64,000 nt of DNA from Alteromonadaceae bacterium (GTDB lineage: Bacteria; Pseudomonadota; Gammaproteobacteria; Enterobacterales; Alteromonadaceae), in NCBI GenBank assembly GCA_014872785.1, contig WKFJ01000038.1:42722-106721 (forward strand). The letters run 5' to 3'. The notes under the pieces were generated by a model. It did no database searches. It saw only the letters and a list, made by a program, of their open reading frames with translations, and was not told the origin of the DNA. This document shows, piece by piece, positions 29,359 to 39,500 of this stretch (position 1 is its first letter; each line of letters opens with the position of its first letter). Made by a program: the position numbers and the translations under genes.

Positions 29359-30564
29359 ATGATGAAAAAAACGAATCTCTTTTATTGGCTCGTCTTGTTA
29401 ATTTGCGTTGGCGGAACGAGTTCTATTGTTGTTGCAGTGAATTTGCATGTGAAGCAAGTGTTGGTCGATGGTGAAAATGGGGTAGATGGGTTAGACAACC
29501 CCCGTCATATTGCGCTGTCATCAAATAACCGTTATACCTTTGTTACCAGCGCCGATGATAATGCGCTTTTGATACTCAAGGTAGGTGAAACACTAACGCC
29601 AATCACAACATTTAGAAATGACCTTGATCCTAACTATAAGTTAGAAGGAGCGTCTAGAGTCGTGAGTTTTGGTGAGCCTTTCACAGCTGCTATCGCCAGC
29701 TTTTACGATAGTTCTCTTACGTTATTCACACTCAATCCTTCTAAACAGAACCCAGATAACTTTTCATGGGTAAATGCCCATAGCGATAACCTTTCGTACG
29801 AACGTATTTTTAAGAGTAATGAAGACCTGGGTGATTTAGATGCTCTTGGGCTGCTTGGCGCTTGGGATGTTATTGTCACGCCCGACGAAAAACAGGTATT
29901 TGTTGCGAGCTATCAAAGTAATGCTGTTACTGTTTTCAACGCTGTAGCTAATGCAAGTCTTGCCTTTGATAGCAAATTGAGTTTCTGGGAAGGTAGTGAC
30001 GCTAGCTTAGGCAGGCCAGTAAGTCTCGCATACGCAAAGCGTTATAACGAATTAGTGGTTGCCGGCTTTGAGGGCAATGTTTTGAGTATTTTCAAAAAGG
30101 AGCAAGACGGTTCATTTGTATTTAAAAATGCTATCCGACAAGACGACGATAAACAGAAACTCTTGGCCAATCCGCAGCACATACTTTTTTCGCCCAATGA
30201 ACAATTCTTATACGTGGCTTGCTCTGGCAGTCAGTCAATTGTGGTGTTTGAACGAGTCGATGATGAGTTTGTGTATAAACAGGCAATTACTAATGCTGAT
30301 ATCGGTGGTGTTGGACTAAACGGCGTATCGAGTTTGGTAACGACTGGTGATGGAAAGCTTCTTTTTGCGGCAGGCGAGTTCGATGAGGGGCTATTAGTAT
30401 TCAATGTGTCAGACATCGGCGAAGTAGCATTTGCGCAGCATTTCAAAGGCGCAGCTAACGACATTAAAGGAATTACCTCCATTGCCATTACCAATGATGA
30501 TAAGCATTTGCTATTGAGTTTGGGCAAACAAGACGCACTTTATATGATTCAAGTAACTGATTGA
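29359..30564 (+). CDS. Secreted lactonase-type beta-propeller protein
   Basis: 401 residues. An N-terminal hydrophobic segment (about 8-27) acts as a signal peptide or anchor. It is followed by repeated blade motifs such as NPRHIALSSNNRYTFVTSADDNALLI, DVIVTPDEKQVFVASYQSNAVTVF and NPQHILFSPNEQFLYVACSGSQSIVVF, as in 7-bladed lactonase/YncE-like propellers. No lactonase catalytic set can be confirmed. AAGGAG lies before the tandem ATGs at 29359 and 29362. Probably periplasmic; role unknown. Confidence 0.75.
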   Translation: MMKKTNLFYWLVLLICVGGTSSIVVAVNLHVKQVLVDGENGVDGLDNPRHIALSSNNRYTFVTSADDNALLILKVGETLTPITTFRNDLDPNYKLEGASRVVSFGEPFTAAIASFYDSSLTLFTLNPSKQNPDNFSWVNAHSDNLSYERIFKSNEDLGDLDALGLLGAWDVIVTPDEKQVFVASYQSNAVTVFNAVANASLAFDSKLSFWEGSDASLGRPVSLAYAKRYNELVVAGFEGNVLSIFKKEQDGSFVFKNAIRQDDDKQKLLANPQHILFSPNEQFLYVACSGSQSIVVFERVDDEFVYKQAITNADIGGVGLNGVSSLVTTGDGKLLFAAGEFDEGLLVFNVSDIGEVAFAQHFKGAANDIKGITSIAITNDDKHLLLSLGKQDALYMIQVTD

Positions 30565-30671
30565 TGAAACTCGATGATTAGATGGGCTGATTTAAGTTGG
30601 TTTCAGAAAACCGCGTTTTCGGTCATTTTCTTTATGCCAAGTACGTTGTTAGATGGGGGAGTGGCCTAAAA

Positions 30672-30739
30672 CCTGTTTATCTTTGCGGTAAATGTTTTGT
30701 TCAACCTGAATGCATTCTGATCGCGGCATAACTGTACAG
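30672..30739. repeat. Dispersed intergenic repeat, copy 1
   Basis: 68 bp that align without gaps to 63805-63872 with 55 identical positions (81%). Both copies contain the block CTGATCGCGGCAT. It lies between two convergent genes. A repeat family of the genome, not a coding sequence. Confidence 0.75.
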
Positions 30740-30746
30740 GGGCCAA

Positions 30747-31274
30747 TTAGGTCTCACTCCAGAAGAATACGAAATTACCTACAGTATTGGCTTGACTATC
30801 TTGGTCTGAAGTCGTCCACTCAATATCTGTAAAGTTCAGCGTTAATTGCTCAGTTGCCATATCGTTGGGGTGAGACTGGGTTTCGATGGAACTTATCATA
30901 GTGTTGTACAGCTTGATAGAGACAATATTGCCGATGATTGAACCGCCATCTCCGTCCATATTCGCATTTCTGCACACAAACAGTTGAGTTGGATCTGTTC
31001 CGTTGTCTATTGGCGTGGCAGAGAGCATATGCTTGTATAGCAGAGGAGAAGACTTGTCTATATATTTGACGACGGTAACATCTTCCATATCGGGTCTGCC
31101 AGAGGTTCTCGCGGCGTTGCTGACATTGGTGGTCATCTGTTGTTTAAAGCCATAGCCTAATGAGACAAGTTCTATACAACCAGACAAGTCTTCGCCTGAC
31201 TCCATTACTTCGCCATCAATCAAGCTTGCACCTGCGAGCTCTTCTAGCCCCGGCTTTAACAATACGAGATCCAA
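30747..31274 (-). CDS. hcp: Hcp-family type VI secretion tube protein (orphan)
   Basis: 175 residues resembling Hcp: GCIELVSLGYGFKQQMTTNVSN, ARTSGRPDMEDVTVVKYIDKSSPLLYKHM and a C-terminal ESL-type strand region (EQLTLNFTDIEW). Hcp forms the hexameric rings of the T6SS tube and can also be an effector carrier. The start is TTG at 31274 with a good AAGGA ribosome-binding site 7 bases upstream; no ATG fits. No other T6SS gene (vgrG, tssB/C, clpV) is near, so it is an orphan. Its stop lies 8 bp from the dispersed repeat. Confidence 0.8.
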   Translation of the reverse strand: MDLVLLKPGLEELAGASLIDGEVMESGEDLSGCIELVSLGYGFKQQMTTNVSNAARTSGRPDMEDVTVVKYIDKSSPLLYKHMLSATPIDNGTDPTQLFVCRNANMDGDGGSIIGNIVSIKLYNTMISSIETQSHPNDMATEQLTLNFTDIEWTTSDQDSQANTVGNFVFFWSET

Positions 31275-31489
31275 TCGTTTTCCTTCGGATGTAGTGGTAA
31301 CAGATTAAAAATAGGGAATAATGTTTCTAATGTAAATGCCAAAATGGATATCGTTACCCAAGACTGAAGAAAATTTTGGGATTATTCGGATTTTGATGTT
31401 TATCAATCCATAGTTGAAGTAATGTAGGATCATTTGCTCCATTTCGCGAGCAGAACCTTCATACATTACGCATTACAAGGAAAATCTCT

Positions 31490-31765
31490 ATGACCAAGAA
31501 AGGTATTCTCGTTTTAATCGCGGCGCTATCGTTTTCACACGTCTCTATCGCCAATCAATTCGCTAAGCCAAATGCTGCTTACGACCAATTAGCTGAGAAA
31601 TTAGCTAAGCAATTACAAGCTTCTATGAAAGTCATGAACGATCCTAAGATCATAAAAGCCAACGCAAAGTATATAAAAAGCTTATACGACGCGCTGATTG
31701 CAGAAGGATTTACCAAAGAGCAGGCACTACAGTTGGTAGCAGCGTCGCTTGCTAGTAAAAAATAG
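31490..31765 (+). CDS. Small secreted helical protein
   Basis: 91 residues with a clear signal peptide (MTKKGILVLIAALSFSHVSIA, cleavage near residue 21). The mature ~70 residues form two predicted amphipathic helices rich in Lys/Ala/Gln (LAEKLAKQLQASMKVM and FTKEQALQLVAASLASKK). AAGGAAAAT precedes the ATG. No family was recognised; a periplasmic role is inferred from the signal peptide only. Confidence 0.65.
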   Translation: MTKKGILVLIAALSFSHVSIANQFAKPNAAYDQLAEKLAKQLQASMKVMNDPKIIKANAKYIKSLYDALIAEGFTKEQALQLVAASLASKK

Positions 31766-31847
31766 GCTACCTTCCATTTTGCTCAATTGGGGGCAGGCGA
31801 AAATTCGCATATGGCCCAAAATAAAAATTGTTCAACGTGCTAATTTC

Positions 31848-32498
31848 TCAAAAGTGAATAATGGCGCCGGTGTGCTTTAAATCACTTAAGTAGTGGTTTG
31901 GTGTTAAACCTAACGTGTTTAATTGAGAAAACAGTAATTGCAGTGTGACGTTCGCATCCTCTAGTGCATTATGTTGCGTGCCGTGCGATATATTATGTCT
32001 GTGTAAGCAAGAGATTAAGTCCACTTCTAACGGCAGCGACTCTTTGTTTAATAAATACTGTTCTAGTAGCAATGTATCGATGATAACCGGCTTCCCAATG
32101 TCAAACCGATATTGTGTAAAATAGCGTTTTAGTACCTTCCAATCGATAGCGTGGCAGTGCATAACCCATACTTTATCCGTGCTTCGTTCAAACAGGTTGT
32201 GCAGGCTAGGGGCTATGGCGTCGCCTTTCGATAAATCGGCTTCGGTAATACCGTGAATCGTTGGACTTTGGTTAAGTTCGGAGGTTTGCTTGATAAGTTG
32301 ATGAAAACCTGAGTTCATATCGATACAAACCCCACGCCCGGATATCCCGCCGATAGACAAAATATGGCACTGATTAATATCTAATGAATTGAGTTCTAAA
32401 TCGATACTAATCCAATTGCAGTCTCCCAAGCTCGGTTGCTTCGAACTAGTCGATGCGATCAATCGTTTTTTAAACGTTTGCCACCATTTCATTGTCAT
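31848..32498 (-). CDS. DnaQ-like 3'-5' exonuclease
   Basis: DEDDh-type exonuclease of 216 residues. Exo I is SIDLEL (Asp-x-Glu, about residues 32-37), Exo II is around CHAIDWKVLKRYF, and Exo III is QHNALEDANVTLQLL with the His-x4-Asp pair. IHGITEADL is also typical. It is too short and isolated to be the polymerase III epsilon subunit. It lies 12 bp downstream of the cNMP/CBS/DUF294 gene; the pair travels with the acetate symporter genes in related gammaproteobacteria. Confidence 0.88.
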   Translation of the reverse strand: MTMKWWQTFKKRLIASTSSKQPSLGDCNWISIDLELNSLDINQCHILSIGGISGRGVCIDMNSGFHQLIKQTSELNQSPTIHGITEADLSKGDAIAPSLHNLFERSTDKVWVMHCHAIDWKVLKRYFTQYRFDIGKPVIIDTLLLEQYLLNKESLPLEVDLISCLHRHNISHGTQHNALEDANVTLQLLFSQLNTLGLTPNHYLSDLKHTGAIIHF

Positions 32499-32510
32499 GA
32501 CGTAACCATA

Positions 32511-34370
32511 TTATCCAGACATGCCTCCGCTGAATTTGAGCAGCGCACTTTCTTGAAAGTCTTCTATGTATTTAAGAGCCTTACGCAACTGATATTTTTC
32601 TAGGGCGACTAACTTATCTACGTCTACCCAATTGTCTGGTGGTGATTGGTGCAGCTGGCTTTTGATGCGCAAAGTATTTAAAAAGACCCAGATGCTGGAG
32701 AGGTTTTGTTTATCTTTTGAGGCAAGTCTACTTTTGGGGATATGTTCGAGTCGCTCTAGTGTTGAGGCACCTTTTATACCCTCCGCTAGAGCGTATATAC
32801 GCACTATATCATTAATAATACTAACCGCATTTTCTTTTAGATTAAGACAGTGTTTGGCTTGGCCTCGCGCTTGATAGTTAAATCGGCGAAACAGGTTTAG
32901 CGGGACTTTGTTCTTGTTAGCTTCACGCGCTAACGCCGCCAAAAAAATAGGCTGTTTTACCAGCTTGGCTTGCTGTTCCTGAAACTTCTTAAATAACGTT
33001 TGGTCGCCGGTAACTAGTCTGACATCGAGAAATATGTTGATATATAGCAGACCTTCGGGGGTAGGGAAGTTAACGTGCTTATTCAGTTCAGAGGCTGCAA
33101 GTGCTAAAGAAAAGCGCAGTTTTTCGTTGCTTGCCATAATGTTGCCGGGGCATAACTTGATGCCACATTTGCCAAGACCCTTACAAACATAATCGGCCAT
33201 TTGCGAGAAGTATTGGTTTTCTTCCTTATTCGGTAGTCGCTCCAGCAATAAGCCATTGTCTTGGTCTGAGGCAAGCAGCTGATCTTTTCGAGCCTGACTG
33301 CCATACACCAGCCAGCAAAACTTCATGGGTGAAGCGCCAGTTTTTTCTTGGTAAAAGCGAATCAAGGTTTTCGTCATTACATCTGTAGCAATAGCTAACC
33401 ATTGGCAAGTAGAAGAAAGCTGTCTTTCGTTTTGAATATTGTTTTTGATGTATTCTGGGATTTGCCAAGCGATCTGCGTCAATTGATAAAGATTCGCGGC
33501 GCGTGCCAATTGCTTGATTAAATAGTGTAGGTTGTGTCGTTGTTGCTGAAAAATATCCGTTTTGGTAATGATACCGATTAACTGATGCGCGTCGTTTACT
33601 ATCGGGATATGGCTAATTTGCTTTTCTGACATCAAACACACTGCATCCATCCAATCTTGATTTTGGTTGAGCACAAAGGGGCTAGCCGTCATGACCTGTG
33701 AAACAGGAAGGTGTGTGTCTACGTTTTCGCTTACCACCTTATTTCGAAAGTCTTTATCAGTCACTATGCCCATAATGTTTTCACCTTCACAAATGACGGC
33801 AGATGAAACATTATGAGAACTCATCGTATTGGCGCAGTCCATTATCGACAACGTCGGAGCTACAGATACAACTTGTTTTTGACACAAGCTATTGAGTGTC
33901 GCTTGTTGCCAATCTGCATGGGGGTAATTGAGTAGCGTAGTGGATTGATGTGAGAAGTAGTCATTAAAAAAATCAGTGACAAACGAATAGCTTTGTTGCA
34001 ATGCAGTAATACGCGTTAACGGAATACACAACACTAGCCCTGCGGTATGCACTGTAGCCACAGTTTCCTCGACAAATGCTTCTTGTTCAATCTCATTTGA
34101 TGAGCCAATGACGAAATAGTCTCCATCACTGATAAGTCGTTTATGTGAGCTATTGTCATTATCTTTACGAGTTAATGCGAACTCTCCCGATTGTACCAAT
34201 ACCAAACAACCAGATGCCCTAAACTTCTTAAGTTCATTTTGGGAAGACCTAGACAAATAAACTAGCGTGCTCTTTGCCAATATTGGTGTGCGTTTATCTG
34301 CCGGTAAGTTTTGCCAAGGGGCGGTGTTGTAGAAGAAATCGCTAACTTGTTGTGGTAGTGCGTGAGCCAT
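32511..34370 (-). CDS. cNMP-binding / CBS / DUF294 nucleotidyltransferase-like protein
   Basis: 619 residues in a recognised multidomain order: an N-terminal cyclic-nucleotide-binding-like domain (about 15-140), a tandem CBS pair (about 160-280; MGIVTDKDFRNKV, LIGIITKTDIF), a GlnD-like nucleotidyltransferase domain (about 330-440; YGSQARKDQLLASDQDNGLLL with the acidic DxD pair) and a C-terminal DUF294 region. It probably senses adenylates or cNMP and may uridylylate or adenylylate a partner. That partner is unknown; the adjacent symporter and CrbS are candidates by position only. Confidence 0.87.
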   Translation of the reverse strand: MAHALPQQVSDFFYNTAPWQNLPADKRTPILAKSTLVYLSRSSQNELKKFRASGCLVLVQSGEFALTRKDNDNSSHKRLISDGDYFVIGSSNEIEQEAFVEETVATVHTAGLVLCIPLTRITALQQSYSFVTDFFNDYFSHQSTTLLNYPHADWQQATLNSLCQKQVVSVAPTLSIMDCANTMSSHNVSSAVICEGENIMGIVTDKDFRNKVVSENVDTHLPVSQVMTASPFVLNQNQDWMDAVCLMSEKQISHIPIVNDAHQLIGIITKTDIFQQQRHNLHYLIKQLARAANLYQLTQIAWQIPEYIKNNIQNERQLSSTCQWLAIATDVMTKTLIRFYQEKTGASPMKFCWLVYGSQARKDQLLASDQDNGLLLERLPNKEENQYFSQMADYVCKGLGKCGIKLCPGNIMASNEKLRFSLALAASELNKHVNFPTPEGLLYINIFLDVRLVTGDQTLFKKFQEQQAKLVKQPIFLAALAREANKNKVPLNLFRRFNYQARGQAKHCLNLKENAVSIINDIVRIYALAEGIKGASTLERLEHIPKSRLASKDKQNLSSIWVFLNTLRIKSQLHQSPPDNWVDVDKLVALEKYQLRKALKYIEDFQESALLKFSGGMSG

Positions 34371-34425
34371 AACCTAATACCTATAAGTACTAACACCAAA
34401 TATAGATGACATTGAAGAGCTGAAC

Positions 34426-34450
34426 AGAAAAAGGGGGCAAAAGCCCCCTT
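34426..34450 (-). terminator. Terminator downstream of the symporter gene
   Basis: GGGGGC (34433-34438), loop AAAA, GCCCCC (34443-34448). On the minus strand the stem is followed by TTTTTCTG. It separates the symporter operon from the DUF294-exonuclease pair, which lies further along the same strand. Confidence 0.8.
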
Positions 34451-34467
34451 GAGTTGAATGTTATGGT

Positions 34468-36174
34468 TTAGTGATCAACTGCTGCACCTGCACCTTTAGG
34501 GTAGCGAATGTCCTCTACCATTTGTTGGATCTCTTTAGGTGATTCGTCACCCAACTTGTAAACCAACATAGCGACTGCAAAGTTAATACACATACCTATG
34601 GTACCAATGCCCTCTGGTGAGATACCCAATAACCAATTGTCCGGAATATTAGCGGCTGGGTTGATGAACTTGAAATACACTATGTATGCCGCAGTGAAGC
34701 CAATACCCGCTAACATGCCCGCAATTGCACCTTTGCTCGACATTTTCTTGTGGAAGATACCTAAGATAATCGCCGGGAAGAAGCTCGATGCAGCGAGTCC
34801 GAAGGCAAAGGCCACCACCTGCGCTACAAAGCCCGGCGGATTAATACCTAGGTAACCCGCGATACACAGTGCAATAGCAGCGGCAATTCTGGCATATAGT
34901 AGTTCTTGGCGGTCGGTAATACTCGGCATGAAGTTACGCTTTAACAAGTCATGGGACACGGAAGTTGAGATCACCAATAATAACCCTGCCGAGGTTGACA
35001 ATGCGGCGGCTACACCGCCTGCGGCAACCAGTGCAATAACCCAGATTGGTAGGTTTGCTATCTCTGGGTTTGCCAATACCATGATGTCGCGGTCGACGGT
35101 CATCTCGTTTCGCTCATCACCTGCATAGAACATCTTACCGTCGCCATTTTTATCATCCCATTTAATGAGCCCCGTTTTTTCCCAGTTCTTAATCCAAGAG
35201 GCCGCTTCGGTGTACTCGGTGCCGGTTTGCTCGCTGCCATTGATTGTTTCTATCATGTTCACTCGCGCAAATGAGGCAATAGCGGGGGCGGTTGTATAGA
35301 CCAAGGCAATGAAAAGTAATGCCCATCCGGCACTCTTACGGGCATCACGTACTTTGGGGACGGTGAAGAAGCGTACGATCACATGTGGCAACCCGGCGGT
35401 ACCCACCATCAACGCCGCAGTAATACAAAACATGTCGATGGTACTTTTGGTGCCCGAGGTATACTCATTAAACCCTAATTCGGTCGAGAGCCCGTCCAAT
35501 TTTGCCAAAAGAGACGTTCCAGAACCATCGGCTAGCTCACCACCAAAACCAAACTGAGGAATTACATGACCGGTCATAATAATTGAAATAAACACAGCAG
35601 GAACGAGATAGGCAAAAATCATGACGCAATATTGCGCTACCTGTGTGTAGGTTATTCCTTTCATGCCACCTAAGACAGAGTAGAAGAACACAATACCCAT
35701 ACCAATGACGACACCCATAGTGATGTCGACTTCAAGAAATCGGCTGAACACAACACCCACACCACGCATCTGCCCTGCGATGTAGGTAAAGCACACAAAA
35801 ATGGCACAGACCACGGCGACTGTTCGAGCCGTTTGAGAGTAGTAGCGGTCACCGATAAAATCTGGCACGGTAAATTTGCCGAATTTGCGCAAGTAAGGTG
35901 CAAGACACAAGGCCAGCAACACATAACCACCTGTCCATCCAAGTAGATAAACTGAGCCGTCGTAACCCATGAAGGAAATCAGTCCCGCCATTGAAATGAA
36001 GGATGCAGCGGACATCCAGTCAGCAGCAGTTGCCATTCCATTGGCGACGGGATTAACGCCTCCACCGGCAACGTAGAACTCTTTAGTTGATCCTGCTCTT
36101 GCCCAAATGGCAATCGCTACATAGAGAGCAAAGGTGATGCCCACTACGATAAATGTCATCGTTTGAATACCCAT
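34468..36174 (-). CDS. Sodium:solute symporter, large subunit (ActP-like, VC_2705 type)
   Basis: SSS-family transporter of 568 residues with about 13 membrane helices. Signatures include [42 protein letters not shown] near the N-terminus, [16 protein letters not shown] and [16 protein letters not shown] near residue 395. An internal ~70-residue hydrophilic insertion (about 305-375, with [18 protein letters not shown]) is characteristic of this subfamily. Together with the DUF4212 protein it forms a two-subunit carrier; acetate or another monocarboxylate is the likely substrate from its place beside crbS and acs. Ribosome-binding site GGAGAG. Confidence 0.92.
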   Translation of the reverse strand: MGIQTMTFIVVGITFALYVAIAIWARAGSTKEFYVAGGGVNPVANGMATAADWMSAASFISMAGLISFMGYDGSVYLLGWTGGYVLLALCLAPYLRKFGKFTVPDFIGDRYYSQTARTVAVVCAIFVCFTYIAGQMRGVGVVFSRFLEVDITMGVVIGMGIVFFYSVLGGMKGITYTQVAQYCVMIFAYLVPAVFISIIMTGHVIPQFGFGGELADGSGTSLLAKLDGLSTELGFNEYTSGTKSTIDMFCITAALMVGTAGLPHVIVRFFTVPKVRDARKSAGWALLFIALVYTTAPAIASFARVNMIETINGSEQTGTEYTEAASWIKNWEKTGLIKWDDKNGDGKMFYAGDERNEMTVDRDIMVLANPEIANLPIWVIALVAAGGVAAALSTSAGLLLVISTSVSHDLLKRNFMPSITDRQELLYARIAAAIALCIAGYLGINPPGFVAQVVAFAFGLAASSFFPAIILGIFHKKMSSKGAIAGMLAGIGFTAAYIVYFKFINPAANIPDNWLLGISPEGIGTIGMCINFAVAMLVYKLGDESPKEIQQMVEDIRYPKGAGAAVDH

Positions 36175-36183
36175 TGTACTCTC

Positions 36184-36450
36184 CTAGTCTTCGTGGACGT
36201 TAAATTGTTTGTCTATCTGATTCATTTTTACGACATACACGCAAATGAGCACGACAAAGGTATAAATGGCACCTTGTTGTGCAAACCAGAATCCCAATTT
36301 AAATCCGAAAAAGGTGATTTCATTGAGGACGTCCACCAGCAGGATACTGAAGCCAAAGGACACCAAAAACCAAACCGCTAAAAGTTGTCCCATAAGGCGC
36401 AGATTCGCTCGCCAATAGGACTTTTTTTGTTCTTCTGTTTCAAAAGCCAT
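36184..36450 (-). CDS. DUF4212 protein, small subunit of the sodium:solute symporter
   Basis: 88 residues with two transmembrane helices (about 18-38 and 54-76) and conserved WRANLRLMGQLLAVWFLVSFG. This family almost always precedes the large SSS subunit, as here (9 bp gap). AGGAGA stands before the ATG. Divergent from crbS across 139 bp containing two RGACY-N2-RGTCY palindromes. Confidence 0.92.
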   Translation of the reverse strand: MAFETEEQKKSYWRANLRLMGQLLAVWFLVSFGFSILLVDVLNEITFFGFKLGFWFAQQGAIYTFVVLICVYVVKMNQIDKQFNVHED

Positions 36451-36504
36451 AGTTTTTCTCCTATTTACACCTTCAATTTAGACACGCTTAGTTTTTTATA
36501 AAAT

Positions 36505-36535
36505 GAGACCTTGGTCTCATTGGGACTTTAGTCCT
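36505..36535. promoter_or_regulatory. Two tandem palindromes between the symporter operon and crbS
   Basis: Site A is GAGACC-TT-GGTCTC (36505-36518), a perfect palindrome. Site B is GGGACT-TT-AGTCCT (36522-36535). Their centres are 17 bp apart. Both fit RGACY-N2-RGTCY, found again ahead of acs2. They are good candidates for the binding sites of the LuxR-type regulator CrbR, but this is inference from recurrence and position. Confidence 0.6.
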
Positions 36536-36589
36536 AGCTGTATGTGTTAGTATTTCACTAGTACAAGTAAGAACACCAGCTAAATCATT

Positions 36590-39500
36590 ATGTTATTTGT
36601 TTGGATCTCTATCGCCGCCGTTTATTTGGGCTTCGTTTTTTGGCTAGGAACCTGGGGCGATGGGCACTCTAAAAAAGCGAAGGCAATAAGCTCACACCGC
36701 TATGTTTATGGCTTTGCGTTGGCAATTTACTGTACTGCCTGGACCTATTTTGGTGCCGTAGGCGAGGCTGCTCGGAACAACTGGAATTACTTACCCATTT
36801 TACTTGGCCCGATTCTACTTTATCTGTTTGGCTATCGGATTCTAATCAAGCTGATTAAGGTCAGTAAGAAGCAGCACATTACTACCATTGCGGATTTAAT
36901 TTCGTCCCGCTACGGCAAACGACAAATCGTGGCGCTGGTGGTCACCTTAATCGTGTTGTTGGCCTCAATTCCTTACATTGCGTTGCAACTACAAGCTATA
37001 GGTTCGGCGTTTACTTTAGTCACTGGTAGCGACGATGTTGAGATTGTGGTGTTTTCCGCAAGTGTATTTATTGCGCTGTTTTGCGTGTTTTTTGGTACCC
37101 GCCGAACTGACGTGACTGAATATCGCCATGGGCTAATGCTGTCGATCGCCTTTGAATCTGTACTCAAGCTGGTGGCACTATTTTTAGTGGCGCTGGTGGC
37201 AGTTTGGTTCTTGTTATCTGAAGACATGCCAGTAAGTACAGAGTTTATGAGCGAAAAAGCCATTATGGAGAGTTTCGCTGGTGGTGCGTTCTGGCTACAA
37301 ACGCTAGTGGCGGGGCTAGCGGTGCTGTGTTTACCAAGGCAGTTTCACGTTGCCATTATCGATAATTTAAACATTAAACACGTTGATACCGCCAGGTGGT
37401 TGTTCCCAATATACCTTGCCATAATCGCTGTATTTATTCCGACAATTGCCAGCGCCGGAAGCGGGTTATTTGCCGGAAGCGATATTAAGCCTGATAACTA
37501 TGTCATCGCGCTAGCCTCTGAATCCGGTTTTATTGGCTTGAAGATTATTGTATTTCTGGGGGGTATCTCCGCCGCAATGGCCATGATCATTATCTCTACG
37601 TTAACGCTGAGCACGATGTTAAGTAACGACGTTATCCTGCCTAAGCTGTTGAGTAGAGAGACTGATCTGGCTAAGCAGCAGTCACAAATTGGGCTTATTT
37701 TGGGCTTGCGTCGCGTTGTTATTCTAACCATTTTATTGCTTAGTTACGCTTGCCATATTCTGCTGTCCAGCAATATGCCATTGTCCAGTATTGGCCTGTT
37801 GGCATTTTCACTCGTAGTACAGCTAAGTCCTGCGATTCTTTTTGGTTTGTACTGGCAAAAAGGACACGCCCATGGGGTGATAGCCGGTTTAGTCGCGGGC
37901 ATTTTTACTTGGGTATTGATGCTTATTATGCCAATTCTAAGTGGCGTAGCCAGTGATGGGCTAAGTAGCGAGTTAATCAGTATTACCGCCGTCATCGCAC
38001 TTGCCGTCAATTGCCTGTTCTACTTGTTGTTTTCTTATCTTTCCAAACCCAGCCTTATCGATAAAATTCAGGCAAGCGCCTTCGTCAATGAAGTAGAAGA
38101 AGGCAATCGAAACTTTAATGATGCCCTAACCAATGCCACAGCAGAGGATTTGGTGACGGTACTGCAAACCTTTTTAGGTGATCAACGAGCTGAGCATCTT
38201 CTCAAAGCATTTGAGTTAAACCATGAGCGCAAATTAGATTTTAAAGAAGCGCCAGATAGTGACTTTATCAATTTCTGTGAGCGGTCTCTTGGCGGCGTAT
38301 TGGGTGCCTCAAGTTCAAGCTTGCTAATAAAAGCGGTATTGCTGGACAAACAATTTAACTTCGAACAGATGGTCAGCGTGTTCGACGATACCACGCAGGC
38401 CATTAAGACTAATCAAACTATTTTATTTACGGCGCTTGAGAGTATTCCACAAGGTATCAGCGTTATTGATAAAGATTTGTGTTTGGTGGCCTGGAACCAA
38501 CAATACTTGAAGATGTTTAACTATCCCAAAGACATGATTAGCGTAGGCACACCGGTTGAGGATCTTGTCCGGTTTAATGCGAAGCGCGGCGAATGCGGAG
38601 TAGGTGAGTTAGAGCAACTGGTGAGCAAACGTATGGAACATTTACGCGTAGGTAAACCGCATAAATTTTCACGCCAACGCAGTGACGGACGGGTCATTGA
38701 AATGATTGGTAATCCACTGCCAAACGGTGGTTTTGTGACCAGTTTTAACGATATTACAGAATATATCGAAATACAGCGTGCGCTCAAAGAAGCCAATATT
38801 GATTTGGAAAAACGCGTCTCTCGACGTACTGACGAAGTAAAGACCATCAACAACGAGCTACGCAATGAAATTAGTCAAAGAAAAGCAGTAGAACAGGAGC
38901 TGGTGGAAGCAAGGGAAATTGCGGAGCAAGCCAATGCGTCTAAAACCCGTTTTCTGGCGCTTGCGAGCCACGATGTGTTGCAGCCAATCAATTCAGCGAA
39001 GCTCTATTTGTCCTCTTTGGATAGTGAACAGGTATCTGAAGACGTTAGAAAAACCCTCGACAAGATAAATAGCAGTGTTGAATCGAGTGAGAGTTTAATC
39101 GCGACATTGCTAGAAATCGCCAAGCTCGACCAAGGGGCGCTGCAGCCCACTATGACTTCGGTTTCACTACACCACCTAGTGAACCAATTGCGCCATGAGT
39201 TCACTGATATGGCGGCAAAAAAAGGCTTGTCTTTCAAAGTGCTAGGTTCTGATGACGTCTGGCTGAATACCGACTCGGTGTATTTACAGCGCATACTACG
39301 CAATTTGTTATCCAACGCCATTAAATACACCCAAGAGGGCGGGGTAAGGCTGTCAATTCGACCTCGTAAAAAAGGCGTGCTGATTCAAGTGTGGGACAGC
39401 GGTGAGGGAATCGCTGAGTCTGATATTGATAAGGTGTTTAACGACTTTTACCGTGCGCATGATGGGAATGAGCGTGGCGTGGGATTGGGATTAGCTGTTG

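Noticed and set aside
30747..31274. A type VI secretion locus
   Set aside because: Only Hcp is present; no sheath, baseplate, VgrG or ATPase gene lies in the window.
31848..32498. DNA polymerase III epsilon subunit (DnaQ)
   Set aside because: The exonuclease motifs are present, but length, context and the lack of the epsilon C-terminal region argue for a stand-alone DEDDh exonuclease.
36540..36560. CRP site upstream of crbS (TGTG...TCAC)
   Set aside because: The half-sites are separated by 7 rather than 6 bases and one is imperfect.
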